From Pseudomonas sp. AB6 (GTDB lineage Bacteria; Pseudomonadota; Gammaproteobacteria; Pseudomonadales; Pseudomonadaceae), in assembly GCF_034314105.1 (NCBI RefSeq), contig NZ_JAVIWJ010000001.1, positions 2,605,501-2,669,500 of the forward strand: a DNA stretch of 64,000 nt. The letters run 5' to 3'. The position numbers and the translations under genes were made by a program. Shown in pieces: positions 20,963 to 30,560 of the stretch. The notes under the pieces were generated by a model. The model did not search any database. It saw nothing but the letters and a program-made list of their open reading frames with translations, and was not told where the DNA came from. Numbering within the stretch: position 1 is the first letter of the stretch; every line of letters begins with the position of its first letter.

Positions 20963-21970
20963 CTAGAGCAGCTCCTCTAGACGCCCACTTAACCGTTGAG
21001 GAAGATCTTCCTGAATTTCGATCAATGCCCGCTGAATAGCGCTTTGAAAGCCTTGCACGCTCGCAGATCCATGACTTTTGACGACTATCCCATGCAAGCC
21101 CAGAAAACTGGCCCCGTTATGGCGAGCGGGCGCAAGATCAGCCCGTAATCGCTTGAGCATTGGCAGCGCCATAGCACCCACTACTTTGGTGAACACGTTC
21201 TGCGTGAACAATGCTTCAATACGCGCACCTATCATCGTCGCCAAGCCTTCGCTTGACTTGAGCAGAATATTGCCGACAAAACCGTCACATACCACGACAT
21301 CCGCCTCGCCCCGATAGACGCCATCGCCTTCGACAAAACCGACGTAATTCAACCCCGGTGACGCATGCAACAAACTCGCTGCCAGTTTGACCTGCTGATT
21401 GCCTTTGATGTCCTCTGTACCGATATTGAGTAGAGCTACCCTGGGCCGCGTGACACCCAAAGCCTCAGCTGCAACTGACCCCATCACTGCAAATTGATGA
21501 AGATTCTCAGCACTGCAATCAACGTTTGCCCCCAAATCCAGTAGCTGGCAATAGCCCCGCTGGGTTGGAATAGCTGCGACCATAGCCGGCCGATCAATAC
21601 CCGGCAACGTCTTGAGCACGAAACGCGACAACGCCATTAGCGCCCCCGTGTTTCCTGCACTGACACACGCATGGACCTGACCACTGGCAAGCAATCCAAG
21701 TGCAACGCGCATTGAAGAGTCGGGTTTACCGCGCAACGCCTGAGAGGGACGTTCGTCCATGGAGATCACTTCAGTAGCGTTTAAAACACGCAGACGTGAG
21801 CGATCCACACCGGAATGGCGGGCAATCAATTCTTCAATAAGGGGGGCTTGACCGACGAGGATCAGGTGCAGCGAGGGTGTTGCGACCAAACAAGCAATGC
21901 AGGCCTGCACAATGTTGCGGGGACCGAAGTCCCCACCCATTGCGTCAATCGCGATGATCGAAGCGGACAA
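20963..21970 (-). CDS. plsX: Phosphate acyltransferase PlsX
   Basis: Peripheral membrane enzyme making acyl-phosphate from acyl-ACP for phospholipid synthesis. 335 residues with the [13 protein letters not shown] terminus and the [11 protein letters not shown] motif. The only sensible start is a TTG at 21970, four bases after the rpmF stop, with the end of rpmF (GACGAG) at about the right place to act as ribosome-binding site. This implies strong dependence on translation of rpmF. The rpmF-plsX-fabD order is conserved in gammaproteobacteria. Confidence 0.95.
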   Translation of the reverse strand: MSASIIAIDAMGGDFGPRNIVQACIACLVATPSLHLILVGQAPLIEELIARHSGVDRSRLRVLNATEVISMDERPSQALRGKPDSSMRVALGLLASGQVHACVSAGNTGALMALSRFVLKTLPGIDRPAMVAAIPTQRGYCQLLDLGANVDCSAENLHQFAVMGSVAAEALGVTRPRVALLNIGTEDIKGNQQVKLAASLLHASPGLNYVGFVEGDGVYRGEADVVVCDGFVGNILLKSSEGLATMIGARIEALFTQNVFTKVVGAMALPMLKRLRADLAPARHNGASFLGLHGIVVKSHGSASVQGFQSAIQRALIEIQEDLPQRLSGRLEELL

Positions 21971-21974
21971 GTAA

Positions 21975-22157
21975 TTACTCGTCAGCGCCTTTATCGATCA
22001 CTTTGCGACCACGGTATACGCCTTCTGGCGATACGTGGTGACGCAGGTGAATTTCACCCGTGGTTTTTTCTACAGACAGAGTGCTAGCCGTAAGGGCGTC
22101 GTGCGAACGACGCATGTCACGGGCAGAGCGGGATTTTTTGTTCTGCTGAACAGCCAT
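21975..22157 (-). CDS. rpmF: Large-subunit ribosomal protein bL32
   Basis: 60-residue basic ribosomal protein starting [17 protein letters not shown]. This version lacks the C-terminal zinc cysteines found in some bacteria, as is usual in gammaproteobacteria. AGGAG lies 10 bases before the ATG. It follows yceD by 13 bases and precedes plsX by 4, the conserved yceD-rpmF-plsX unit linking ribosome supply to lipid synthesis. Confidence 0.98.
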   Translation of the reverse strand: MAVQQNKKSRSARDMRRSHDALTASTLSVEKTTGEIHLRHHVSPEGVYRGRKVIDKGADE

Positions 22158-22170
22158 AATTAATTAACTC

Positions 22171-22698
22171 CTAAACGTTTGGGTCACGCTTTAACTGCGC
22201 CAATACACTGAACGGGTTGGACCGCGTTACCTCGTCCTCGCTCGACTCGGACACTTGATTGTCCGCCGGCTGCTGGCATTCTTGCGGATCATGAGCAGGC
22301 ACAATGGGCAAGGCAAGCAAAAGCTCTTCCTCGATCAATGCCAGCAGATCCAATGGATCTTCGCCCAGTTCCAGCACGTCATAACCTTTCGGTAACGACT
22401 GGGTATTCGCACCCTCTTTCACCACAGCGTAACTGCACTCACTGTGGATCGGCAGGGTGACCAGCTCAAGACAACGCTGGCAAACCATTTTGACTTCGAC
22501 GTCGATTGAACTGTGAATTACCACAGATCTACGCTCGTCGCGCTCAAAAACGAACTTCGCCTGCACCGTACCGAGGGTATCGGAAAGCGGGTCGCAGAGC
22601 CTCTCCAAATCAGCCAGCGGTACTTCTCCCTGAAGAGTAGTGCCACGATCAGCTAATTTGCGCGGGTCAACGTGAGGTGGAATCGGGTCATTCAACAT
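22171..22698 (-). CDS. yceD: YceD / DUF177 protein, 23S rRNA accumulation factor
   Basis: 175 residues with the DUF177 signature, including the paired cysteines in VKMVCQRCLELV. In E. coli and plants the family is needed for normal 23S rRNA levels. It is the first gene of the lipid cluster, with rpmF following, and is divergent from maf with about 105 bases between the two start codons, where promoters for both must lie. The molecular mechanism is not established. Confidence 0.92.
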   Translation of the reverse strand: MLNDPIPPHVDPRKLADRGTTLQGEVPLADLERLCDPLSDTLGTVQAKFVFERDERRSVVIHSSIDVEVKMVCQRCLELVTLPIHSECSYAVVKEGANTQSLPKGYDVLELGEDPLDLLALIEEELLLALPIVPAHDPQECQQPADNQVSESSEDEVTRSNPFSVLAQLKRDPNV

Positions 22699-22803
22699 AG
22701 GCGCAGCATTCTAGGGATGAGGCACCCCTCTGTCAAAGGAAATTCAACGCTGTGCGTATCCGTAGTCGCTGATTACAATCAACTTTCACTCAAGGAGAAC
22801 TTA

Positions 22804-23382
22804 ATGCTCCCCCTGCTACTTGCCTCCAGCTCACCCTACCGCCGCGAACTACTCACCCGCCTGCGGCTTCCGTTCACCTGCAGCTCGCCAGACATCGACG
22901 AAAGCCGGCACGCTGGCGAACCCGCCATTGATCTGGTCCAGCGCCTGGCCCGCGAGAAAGCTCAAGCCTTGGCGGGCAGCCACCCCGATCATTTAATTAT
23001 CGGTTCGGACCAAGTGGCAGTGCTCAATGGGAACGTCCTCGGCAAGCCCCACACCTTCGAGCGAGCGCTGGAGCAATTATCAGCGGCGAACGGCAACAGC
23101 GTGACCTTCCTGACTGGCTTGGCGCTGCTGAACAGCCTTACCGGACACTGCCAGGTCGACTGCGTGGCGTTTACCGTCCACATGCGCAAGCTGGATCAAC
23201 CCAGCCTCGAACGCTACCTGTACGCCGAACAACCCTACGACTGCGCAGGCAGCTTCAAAGCCGAGGGGTTAGGGGTAGGCTTGTTTCAGAGCACCGAAGG
23301 CAGCGACGCCACTAGCCTGATCGGCCTGCCACTGATTCGCTTGGTCGACATGCTGCTGATTGAAGGGGTAAGCATTCTGTAG
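22804..23382 (+). CDS. yceF: Maf-family nucleotide pyrophosphatase, YceF type
   Basis: 192 residues from an ATG at 22804 with AAGGAG 7 bases upstream. The Maf signature LASSSPYRRELL opens the protein, followed by the nucleotide-binding EKAQAL and IIGSDQVAV segments and the YDCAGSFKAEGLG block. YceF homologues hydrolyse m7GTP and act as house-cleaning enzymes. Divergence from yceD matches the arrangement in other gammaproteobacteria. The open frame extends upstream without support. Confidence 0.94.
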   Translation: MLPLLLASSSPYRRELLTRLRLPFTCSSPDIDESRHAGEPAIDLVQRLAREKAQALAGSHPDHLIIGSDQVAVLNGNVLGKPHTFERALEQLSAANGNSVTFLTGLALLNSLTGHCQVDCVAFTVHMRKLDQPSLERYLYAEQPYDCAGSFKAEGLGVGLFQSTEGSDATSLIGLPLIRLVDMLLIEGVSIL

Positions 23383-23397
23383 GAGTGTCTCCTACAG
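23378..23397. repeat. Palindrome at the maf stop codon
   Basis: ctgtaggag and ctcctacag are perfect inverted arms with a 2-base spacer, overlapping the yceF stop. The tgtaggag core resembles the outer part of pseudomonad REP elements. Confidence 0.5.
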
Positions 23398-23403
23398 AAG
23401 TAG

Positions 23404-23428
23404 AAAACCCGACCATAAGGTCGGGCTT
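23404..23428 (-). terminator. Terminator after sppA
   Basis: A 7-base stem (cccgacc / ggtcggg) with an ATAA loop. Reading from sppA on the minus strand it is followed by TTTTCT, so it mainly serves sppA; it may also weakly stop yceF transcripts. Confidence 0.8.
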
Positions 23429-23431
23429 CAA

Positions 23432-24424
23432 TTAGCGCAGCGACGGCCCCTGGAAGCCCATCCACATCGCCAATTGATTGGCCATGCTGACACCTAGCTT
23501 CTTCGAGAACCGATCAAACGGTGAATCTTCGACGGTGTAGTCGACAATGTCCTTCGCGCCGATCACTTCACGAGCGACGTAACTGGCATTGCCCAGGCCA
23601 TCAATCAGACCCAACGGCAGTGCTTGCTCGCCGGTCCAGACCAATCCAGAAAACAATTCCGGGTGCTCTTTGTCTTTCAGACGATCGCCGCGCCCTTGTT
23701 TGACGCTGGCGATGAACTGACGGTGCGTCGTATCCAGTACGCCTTGCCAGAACAATGTCTCGTCGGCCTTCGGAGGCTGGAACGGATCAAGAAATGCCTT
23801 GTGCTCACCCGAGGTGTAAGTCCGACGGTCAACGCCCAACTTATCCATGATCCCGACAAATCCGAAACCGGCAGCCGTCACGCCAATCGAACCCACTAAA
23901 CTGGCCTTATCGGCATAGATTTGGTCTGCGGCACTGGCGATGTAATAAGCCCCAGAGGCCCCGAGATCACTGATCACCGCATACACCTTGATATCAGGTT
24001 TCTCGGCACGCAGGCGACGAATCTCGTCGTAGATGTAACCCGCCTGGACCGGGCTGCCACCCGGACTGTTAATGCGCAGGATCACACCCTTGGTTTTGGA
24101 GTCGTCGAATGCCGAACGCAACGCACCGACAATGTTATCGGCGCTCGCAGCCTCTTTGTCAGCAATCATACCCCGCACTTCAATCAATGCAGTGTGAGGG
24201 TCGCCCCGCGATCCGCCTTTGCCGAAATCCATTAAAGGTGTAAACACCACCAGCGCGCCTATCAGGTAAGCAAATGTCAGCAGCTTGAAAAAAATGCCCC
24301 AGCGCCGCGAACGACGCTGCTCCTGCACGCCTGCGAGCAAGGTTTTTTCCAGTAGCCTCCAACTTCTGTCGTCACCCTTTACGCCCGGAGTTTCAGCGCT
24401 GTCGCTTTTCCATTCGTCTGACAT
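23432..24424 (-). CDS. sppA: Signal peptide peptidase SppA, short S49 type
   Basis: Membrane-anchored serine protease that degrades leftover signal peptides. One transmembrane helix (about residues 45-65) is followed by a single S49 domain: the INSPGGSP oxyanion loop, the nucleophile serine in DLGASGAYYIA and the catalytic lysine in KASLVGSIG. At 330 residues it is the single-domain form, not the double-length E. coli type. It is last in the rluC-HAD-sppA run, 12 bases after the HAD gene. Confidence 0.94.
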   Translation of the reverse strand: MSDEWKSDSAETPGVKGDDRSWRLLEKTLLAGVQEQRRSRRWGIFFKLLTFAYLIGALVVFTPLMDFGKGGSRGDPHTALIEVRGMIADKEAASADNIVGALRSAFDDSKTKGVILRINSPGGSPVQAGYIYDEIRRLRAEKPDIKVYAVISDLGASGAYYIASAADQIYADKASLVGSIGVTAAGFGFVGIMDKLGVDRRTYTSGEHKAFLDPFQPPKADETLFWQGVLDTTHRQFIASVKQGRGDRLKDKEHPELFSGLVWTGEQALPLGLIDGLGNASYVAREVIGAKDIVDYTVEDSPFDRFSKKLGVSMANQLAMWMGFQGPSLR

Positions 24425-24436
24425 GTATTAATTACC

Positions 24437-25108
24437 TTAAAAAGAATCGCTGCCAGGAGCACTTAACCAACTGCGCAATTCAGAAAAACGTTCGATGGCC
24501 AAACGTGGCTTGAACTCAAGTAGTGAAGCCAGCGACTGCGCTCCGTAACCCACTGCAACTGAATCCATACCCGCGCTATGCGCCATCAACAAATCGAAGG
24601 ACGAATCCCCCACCATGAGCGCCTCATCGGACGCGACGCCGCAATGCTCAAGAATCTCGCGCAACATAAGCGGATCCGGCTTGCTGGCGGATTCGTCGGC
24701 GGCACGCGTGATCTCAAAATAATCCTGCCACCCATGAGCTTTCAAGACCCGATCCAGACCACGACGGGATTTCCCCGTCGCAACGGCCATTTGATAGCCT
24801 TGGGCGCGAAATGCTGCCAGCGAATCCACCACATCAGCGAACAAGGGCGATGGCTCGGCCTCAAGCGCCAAGTAACTGTCGGCGTAATGCCCACGAAAAT
24901 TCAACATCTGATCCGAGCTTATATCCGGGTACAGCGTACGAATCGCCTCAGGCAAACCCAGCCCAATGATGCCCTTGATCGCGAAGTCATCACGCACCGG
25001 CACATCACACCGACCGGCTGCGACTTGCATAGCCTCGACGATACGACCGATGGAATCGGCAAGGGTGCCATCCCAGTCAAAAATCAGTAGTTTATAGTCA
25101 GGGCGCAC
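24437..25108 (-). CDS. HAD-family (IA) phosphatase, phosphoglycolate phosphatase-like
   Basis: 223 residues with the four HAD motifs: DWDGTL at residues 11-16, the ATGKS threonine, the K in SKPDPLML and the [12 protein letters not shown] acidic pair. The cap domain is the alpha-helical C1 type of Gph-like enzymes. The actual substrate cannot be read from sequence. It starts at a GTG that overlaps the end of rluC by 11 bases, so the pair is translationally coupled, as in P. aeruginosa PA2974-PA2975 (recalled). Confidence 0.9.
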   Translation of the reverse strand: MRPDYKLLIFDWDGTLADSIGRIVEAMQVAAGRCDVPVRDDFAIKGIIGLGLPEAIRTLYPDISSDQMLNFRGHYADSYLALEAEPSPLFADVVDSLAAFRAQGYQMAVATGKSRRGLDRVLKAHGWQDYFEITRAADESASKPDPLMLREILEHCGVASDEALMVGDSSFDLLMAHSAGMDSVAVGYGAQSLASLLEFKPRLAIERFSELRSWLSAPGSDSF

Positions 25109-26054
25109 TCAATCGCTCCACGGTCTTGGCCCACATTTCATCAACAGGCGCTTGAAGTTTTAATTCGCCACCGTCCGGCAATGGCACCGTCAGCATGTAG
25201 GCATGCAGGAACAAGCGTTTGCCGCCCAAATCCCGAATTTCCCGACTGAAATCTTCATCGCCATACTTGGTGTCGCCGGCGATGCAATGGCCCGCGTGCA
25301 GGGTGTGGACGCGAATCTGGTGGGTACGACCGGTAACAGGCTTGGCCTCAATCATGGTGGCAAAGTCACCGAAGCGACGCAGGACCTTAAAAATCGTCAG
25401 TGCTTCCTTGCCCTCTTCGTTGACTTCAACCATACGCTCGCCGGAGCGCAAGTTACTCTTGAGCAACGGGGCGTTGACGCGCTTTTGCGCCGCGGCCCAA
25501 TTACCGCGAACCAGCGCCATGTAGCGCTTATCAACGCCGTCACCGCGCAGTTGCTCGTGCAAATGCCGCAACATGCTACGTTTTTTGGCGATCATCAACA
25601 GACCCGAAGTATCGCGATCCAAGCGGTGCACCAACTCCAGCTCCTTTGCATCCGGACGCATCTGACGAAAGGCTTCGATCACACCGTAATTCAGACCACT
25701 ACCGCCATGCACTGCAATACCCGCAGGCTTGTTCAGCACGATCAGCGCCTTATCCTCATAAACGATGGCCGCTTCCAGACGCTGTAAAAGGCCTTGTGCC
25801 AGCGGAACAGGCTCATCGCGCTCAGGCAGGCGCAACGGCGGAACGCGAATGATATCGCCCCCCTTGAGCTTATACTCAGGTTTGATTCGACCTTTGTTCA
25901 CCCGCACTTCACCCTTACGCAAAATGCGATAAATCAAGGTCTTAGGCACACCCTTGAGGTAGGTGAAGAGAAAGTTATCGATGCGTTGACCGGCAAGTTC
26001 CGGCGCAACCTCAACCAGCTGGACGCCGGAGGTTGGAGGGGCAATATTTGTCAT
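25098..26054 (-). CDS. rluC: 23S rRNA pseudouridine(955/2504/2580) synthase RluC
   Basis: Modifies three uridines of 23S rRNA. An N-terminal S4 RNA-binding domain (about residues 20-80, containing [11 protein letters not shown]) precedes the RluA-type catalytic domain with the aspartate in [11 protein letters not shown]. The start is taken as the ATG at 26054; another ATG four codons upstream (26066) is equally possible because neither has a clear ribosome-binding site. It is divergent from rne, an arrangement shared with enterics. Confidence 0.95.
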   Translation of the reverse strand: MTNIAPPTSGVQLVEVAPELAGQRIDNFLFTYLKGVPKTLIYRILRKGEVRVNKGRIKPEYKLKGGDIIRVPPLRLPERDEPVPLAQGLLQRLEAAIVYEDKALIVLNKPAGIAVHGGSGLNYGVIEAFRQMRPDAKELELVHRLDRDTSGLLMIAKKRSMLRHLHEQLRGDGVDKRYMALVRGNWAAAQKRVNAPLLKSNLRSGERMVEVNEEGKEALTIFKVLRRFGDFATMIEAKPVTGRTHQIRVHTLHAGHCIAGDTKYGDEDFSREIRDLGGKRLFLHAYMLTVPLPDGGELKLQAPVDEMWAKTVERLSAP

Positions 26055-26083
26055 GCCGCAAATCATAACAATTTTTTATGGAT

Positions 26084-26112
26084 TTGAAGCACTTAATGAT
26101 TACTGCTATAGT
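26084..26112 (+). promoter_or_regulatory. Sigma-70 promoter of rne
   Basis: TTGAAG, a 17-base spacer and TATAGT with a TG-type extended -10 form a near-consensus promoter between rluC and rne. Transcription would begin near 26119 and give a leader of roughly 645 bases. Confidence 0.8.
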
Positions 26113-26764
26113 CGCGAACGCCGCCAAAAGCGGCCCGGACAGCGGACTAACGGTGTAACCACCGGCCCTGACCATCGCAATTCAAAGGACGCAAGGCCGT
26201 CCGACGGGGCTTTCGCTGGATAACGAAGGTCTGAAAACGTAACAAGCGCAGGTGACATGAGGCCCGAAACAAGCCAGATCGCAGGGTTATCACTCGCCTT
26301 CTGAGCCCATATCCACGGCCGGTTCACAAAGTGCAGTCGCTTTCAGACGATTCGAGCAAAAGTTTCGGAAATAACGCCTTAAGCCATGACGCGTGACCTT
26401 CCTATCGAGGGTTGCGGTAAATGCCAACCCGCTGCGGATTCTGCGCGCGGCAGCACCCGAATTATCAGGGATACGTGTGGGGTGGAGACGCACAACCATT
26501 GGACTGTGTAGCACTAGGCCTTATTTAAGACGCTCATATCGTCCACTGCCGATGGTTGATTCCTCCTCCTGACAAAGCTTTTGCTGACAGGGTGTCTTTT
26601 GTCACCACAGCAAGCAGGATACGTCGTCGCGACTTCGACCCCTTTGGTTGGAACCTCGCTAGACACTGGAGTGGCCAACCGCTCCTGACGCACCCTGACA
26701 CCGACCGTGAGAAGTCGTGTGTGCCGAACGCCGTTTCCGGCAGCCCGGAAACCGACGGTACTAC
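26113..26764 (+). promoter_or_regulatory. Long structured 5' leader of rne
   Basis: About 650 bases without a credible gene precede the RNase E start. Several short perfect hairpins are visible, for example around cgccgccaaaagcggc and cggtgtaaccaccg near its 5' end. RNase E autoregulates through its own 5' UTR in enterics, and a distinct element called rne-II has been described upstream of rne in Pseudomonas. I take this leader to contain that element, without an alignment to prove it. The bases just before the ATG (gacggtactac) lack an obvious Shine-Dalgarno sequence. Confidence 0.7.
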
Positions 26765-29700
26765 ATGAAAAGAATGCTAATTAACGCAACTCAACCCGAA
26801 GAGTTGCGCGTCGCACTGGTAGATGGCCAACGCCTCTATGATTTGGACATCGAATCCGGTGCGCGCGAGCAGAAGAAGGCCAATATCTATAAAGGCCGGA
26901 TTACTCGCATTGAACCAAGCCTTGAGGCTGCCTTTGTCGATTTCGGCTCTGAGCGCCATGGCTTCCTGCCCCTCAAAGAAATCTCCCGTGAATACTTCAA
27001 GAAAGCGCCTGAAGGCCGCGTAAACATCAAGGACGTCTTGACCGAAGGTCAGGAGGTGATCGTTCAGGTCGAAAAAGAAGAGCGTGGCAATAAGGGCGCA
27101 GCCCTGACCACGTTCATCAGCCTGGCCGGTCGTTATTTGGTGCTGATGCCAAATAACCCGCGTGCTGGCGGTATTTCCCGTCGCATCGAAGGCGAAGAGC
27201 GCAACGAACTGCGTGAAGCACTGAACGGCTTGATCGCTCCGGCTGACATGGGCCTGATCGTGCGCACTGCTGGTCTTGGCCGCAGCAGCGAAGAGATGCA
27301 GTGGGACCTCGATTACCTACTGCAACTGTGGACTGCTATTAAAGAAGCATCCCTTGATCGCTCCGCTCCGTTCCTGATCTATCAGGAAAGCAACGTCATC
27401 ATCCGTGCCATCCGCGATTATTTGCGCCAGGACATCGGCGAAGTGCTAATCGACAGCGTTGAAGCCCAGGAAGAAGCTTTAACGTTTATCCGACAGGTGA
27501 TGCCGCAGTACGCCAGCAAGATCAAGCTCTACGAAGACAGCGTACCGCTGTTCAACCGTTTCCAGATCGAAAGCCAGATCGAAACAGCTTTCCAGCGTGT
27601 GGTTGAATTGCCTTCCGGCGGCTCCATCGTTATCGATCCAACCGAAGCACTGGTGTCCATCGACATCAACTCGGCGCGCGCTACCAAAGGTAGCGACATC
27701 GAAGAAACCGCATTGCAAACCAACCTGGAAGCGGCTGAAGAAATTGCCCGCCAGCTGCGCCTGCGTGACATTGGTGGCTTGATCGTCATTGACTTCATCG
27801 ACATGACACCCGCCAAAAACCAGCGCGCAGTGGAGGAGAAAGTTCGCGAAAGCCTGGAAGCTGACCGTGCCCGCGTCCAAGTCGGTCGCATCTCGCGTTT
27901 TGGCCTACTGGAAATGTCCCGTCAACGCTTACGTCCATCGCTGGGTGAAAGCAGCGGCATCGTTTGCCCGCGCTGCAACGGCACCGGCATCATTCGTGAC
28001 GTGGAATCGCTATCGCTGGCCATCCTGCGCCTGATCGAAGAAGAAGCCCTGAAAGACCGTACCGCAGAAGTCCGCGCTCAAGTGCCGATTCCGGTTGCGG
28101 CTTTCCTGCTCAACGAAAAGCGTAACTCGATCACCAAGATCGAACTCCGCACCCGGGCTCGTATTGTCATTCTGCCTAACGACCATCTCGAAACGCCGCA
28201 CTTCGAAGTACAGCGCCTGCGTGATGACAGCCCCGAAGCGCACACCAATCAGTCCAGTTACGAAATTGCTGCGGCCGCTGCCGAAGTGGAAGAAGTTGCG
28301 CCACCTGCTGCCGCCACCCGCACCCTGGTTCGTCAAGAAGCTGCCGTCAAGACCGCCCCGCCGCGTGCCAACGCGCCGGTACCAGTCGAAGCCTCCGCCC
28401 CCGCTGCACCGTCTTTAGCCGTGCCTGAGCCAAGCCTGTTCAAAGGCTTGGTGAAATCCTTGGTCAGCCTGTTTGCGGTCAAAGAAGAGCCAAAGGCGGT
28501 TGTGGTAGAAAAACCAGCTGCTGAACGCCCTGCCGCACGTAACGACGAGCGCCGTAACGGCCGCCAACAGAGCCGCAGCCGTAACGGCCGCCGTGACGAA
28601 AAACCGCGTGAAGAGCGTGCCGAACGAGCTCCACGTGAGGATCGTGCGCCGCGCGAACCCCGTGAAGAAGTCGCAGTTGCAGCCGCACCTCGCGAAGAAC
28701 GTGCCCCGCGTGCGCCTCGTGAAGAGCGCGCCCCACGTGCCCCGCGTGAAGATCGCAAATCGCGCGAAGATCGCCCGGTGCGTGAATTGCGTGAAGCACT
28801 GGACGCCCCTGCTGCCCCTGAAGCCCGTAGCGAAGAACGTCCAGAGCGCGCACCGCGTGAAGAACGCCAGCCGCGCGAGCCTCGTGCACCGCGTGAAGAG
28901 CGTCAACCTCGCGTTGAGCAGCCTGCCGTAGCGGTCGCTGAAGACGAAGAAGACGAAGTACTGACCAACGAAGAATTGCAGGATGACAATCAGGATGGCG
29001 CCGAAGGCGATCGCCCTCGTCGTCGTTCGCGTGGTCAACGTCGTCGCAGCAACCGTCGCGAGCGTCAACGTGATGCCAACGGTAACGTGATCGAAGGTTC
29101 TGAGTCGGAAGGCTCCGAGTCGGAAGACGAAACCCACGCAGAGCCAAGCACCTCTGATCTAGCCGCCGGTCTGGCCGTTACCGCCGCCGTTGCCAGCAGC
29201 GTGATCAGCGCGCCAGCCGAAGCCGATGCACATCGCCAAGCTGAACGTGCCACCGCTGCGGTCGAAGCGTACAAAGCGCCAGTGGTAGAAGCACAGGTTG
29301 TCGAGGCGCCAGTCGCTCAGGAACCAGTGTTTGAAGCCCCCGTCGTTGAAGCGCCAGTGGCTCAAACTGCACCGCACGTCGAAGCAACCCCAAACGTTGA
29401 AGTCCAGTACACGCCACGTGAAGAAGTTGCTGCTGTGCAACACCCCGCTGTCGCCGCTCAATCCGAGCTGTTCAGCACGCCTATTGGCGAGCAAGTTGCC
29501 GCATTCAACAAGCCTGCGGCGCACGAAGAGGTTGCGGCCACTGACTCTGCGCAAGTGCCGACTCAAGCTCCTGCTACCCCGGTAGTCGCAGAAGTACCGG
29601 TTGAACAGCCTGCTCCGGTTGCAATTGCTGCGCAAAACGAACTGCCACAAGCAGTTGATACAGCGATTGAGGCACCGACTGTTACGACCAGCAGCACAGG

Positions 29701-29986
29701 CCGCGCACCGAACGATCCTCGTGAAGTGCGTCGTCGCAAGCTTGAGGCCGCGCGCCTGCAGAAAGAAGCTGAAGAAGCAGCTGCCAACGCTCCCCAGGTT
29801 GTTGCCACTGTTGAACCCGCTCCAATTGCTGAAGTCGAGCCGACCCAGCATTTCGCAAGCACCCAACACACTTCCACCGAAACCCCAGCACCGGTGATTG
29901 ATGAAAATCTTCGCTCAGCTGAAGAAGTAGTGCGGCATCACCCAGAAGCATTGGAAGAAAGCAAAGAGCCTAAACCGCTCGCTTAA
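26765..29986 (+). CDS. rne: Ribonuclease E
   Basis: Membrane-associated endoribonuclease that cleaves AU-rich single-stranded RNA and scaffolds the degradosome. 1073 residues from [18 protein letters not shown]. The catalytic half holds an S1 domain (about residues 35-125), the RNase H/5'-sensor region and the DNase I-like domain with catalytic aspartates ([20 protein letters not shown]). The zinc-link is CPRCNGTG near residue 405. The C-terminal half is disordered, with Arg/Glu-rich degenerate repeats of the APREERAPR type, a basic [18 protein letters not shown] stretch likely to bind RNA, and an Ala/Val/Pro/Glu-rich tail. Confidence 0.97.
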   Translation: MKRMLINATQPEELRVALVDGQRLYDLDIESGAREQKKANIYKGRITRIEPSLEAAFVDFGSERHGFLPLKEISREYFKKAPEGRVNIKDVLTEGQEVIVQVEKEERGNKGAALTTFISLAGRYLVLMPNNPRAGGISRRIEGEERNELREALNGLIAPADMGLIVRTAGLGRSSEEMQWDLDYLLQLWTAIKEASLDRSAPFLIYQESNVIIRAIRDYLRQDIGEVLIDSVEAQEEALTFIRQVMPQYASKIKLYEDSVPLFNRFQIESQIETAFQRVVELPSGGSIVIDPTEALVSIDINSARATKGSDIEETALQTNLEAAEEIARQLRLRDIGGLIVIDFIDMTPAKNQRAVEEKVRESLEADRARVQVGRISRFGLLEMSRQRLRPSLGESSGIVCPRCNGTGIIRDVESLSLAILRLIEEEALKDRTAEVRAQVPIPVAAFLLNEKRNSITKIELRTRARIVILPNDHLETPHFEVQRLRDDSPEAHTNQSSYEIAAAAAEVEEVAPPAAATRTLVRQEAAVKTAPPRANAPVPVEASAPAAPSLAVPEPSLFKGLVKSLVSLFAVKEEPKAVVVEKPAAERPAARNDERRNGRQQSRSRNGRRDEKPREERAERAPREDRAPREPREEVAVAAAPREERAPRAPREERAPRAPREDRKSREDRPVRELREALDAPAAPEARSEERPERAPREERQPREPRAPREERQPRVEQPAVAVAEDEEDEVLTNEELQDDNQDGAEGDRPRRRSRGQRRRSNRRERQRDANGNVIEGSESEGSESEDETHAEPSTSDLAAGLAVTAAVASSVISAPAEADAHRQAERATAAVEAYKAPVVEAQVVEAPVAQEPVFEAPVVEAPVAQTAPHVEATPNVEVQYTPREEVAAVQHPAVAAQSELFSTPIGEQVAAFNKPAAHEEVAATDSAQVPTQAPATPVVAEVPVEQPAPVAIAAQNELPQAVDTAIEAPTVTTSSTGRAPNDPREVRRRKLEAARLQKEAEEAAANAPQVVATVEPAPIAEVEPTQHFASTQHTSTETPAPVIDENLRSAEEVVRHHPEALEESKEPKPLA

Positions 29987-30002
29987 TCCCCGCTGACGAA
30001 AC

Positions 30003-30036
30003 GCCCCCGTTTGCGCAAGCACACGGGGGCTTTTTT
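30003..30036 (+). terminator. Terminator of rne
   Basis: Arms gcccccgt and acgggggc with a 12-base loop and six T residues immediately after; an intrinsic terminator 17 bases past the rne stop. Confidence 0.9.
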
Positions 30037-30138
30037 ATGTCTCGAAAATCCACGCACAAGTCCTGTCAACGTAACCGTCCGGCCAACATATCTCCTGATC
30101 CCGAAGGCAAAGGCGATGGTGCCCACCTAATGTGTAAT

Positions 30139-30166
30139 GTGACCCCAAAAAAATTGGACGATTTTT
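30139..30166. repeat. Orphan insertion-sequence-like terminal repeat
   Basis: tgaccccaaaaaaattggac resembles the TGACCCCAAAAAGTTGGAC-like ends seen on IS3-family elements. A related copy is at 60363 in this window. No transposase gene or second end is adjacent, so it would be a solo remnant. Confidence 0.4.
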
Positions 30167-30497
30167 CTATCCTCTACCGGCCTGAGCACTGTGCTCAGCA
30201 GGACTATGGGTCTGTGATAACTGCGAAATGCTATTCAGGCGCCGGTTCCGCCACAATCATTGACAAAAGTTTTCCGACAGCAAGGCGGCTAGCGCATGTC
30301 ATGAGCGCGAAATTCAACGACCTCTACCGCTTATCCAGAAATCGCTTTTGGTCGAGCGGGCTTGCCCAACGCCCTCTCGACCTTACGCGATAGGTCGGCG
30401 ACTGTGGTATGCACTTGCAGCCGCGCCGCAGAACAAACCCGCAACACTTTGCAAGACGACTCAGTTCCCGGGAGGTTTACCACCTCACCAAAAATTT
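30167..30497. other. Intergenic stretch without a recognisable intact gene
   Basis: Together with the flanking sites this makes a gene-free gap of about 520 bases between rne and the MxKDx gene. It holds a small palindrome (ctgagcac / gtgctcag near 30182-30198). On the minus strand there is an open frame from about 30495 to a TAA at 30331 whose translation looks protein-like, ending VADLSRKVERALGKPA and a short tail, but it has no start codon. It may be the truncated C terminus of a lost gene; I do not recognise the family. Confidence 0.4.
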
Positions 30498-30531
30498 GGC
30501 TCCTACAGAGGGATGAACTCTGTAAGAGCTG
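30498..30531. repeat. REP-type inverted repeat
   Basis: ggctcctacagag and ctctgtaagagct pair around a 7-base loop. The ggctcctacag core is typical of Pseudomonas repetitive extragenic palindromes. Confidence 0.6.
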
Positions 30532-30560
30532 GTTTGTTCAAAGAGTGAAGCAAAGAGCTG

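Noticed and set aside
28600..28960. Possible CRISPR or tandem repeat
   Set aside because: The periodicity is degenerate coding repeats (APREERAPR type) inside rne, not spacer-separated identical repeats.
28415..29147. Two minus-strand open frames of more than 220 codons opposite the rne C-terminal half
   Set aside because: They arise from the repetitive Arg/Glu/Ala codons of RNase E; the predicted proteins are Phe/Thr- or Arg/His-rich low complexity with no start signals.
30037..30393. 118-codon plus-strand frame just after the rne terminator
   Set aside because: It begins inside the terminator's T-run region, shows no domain and crosses an insertion-sequence-like end.
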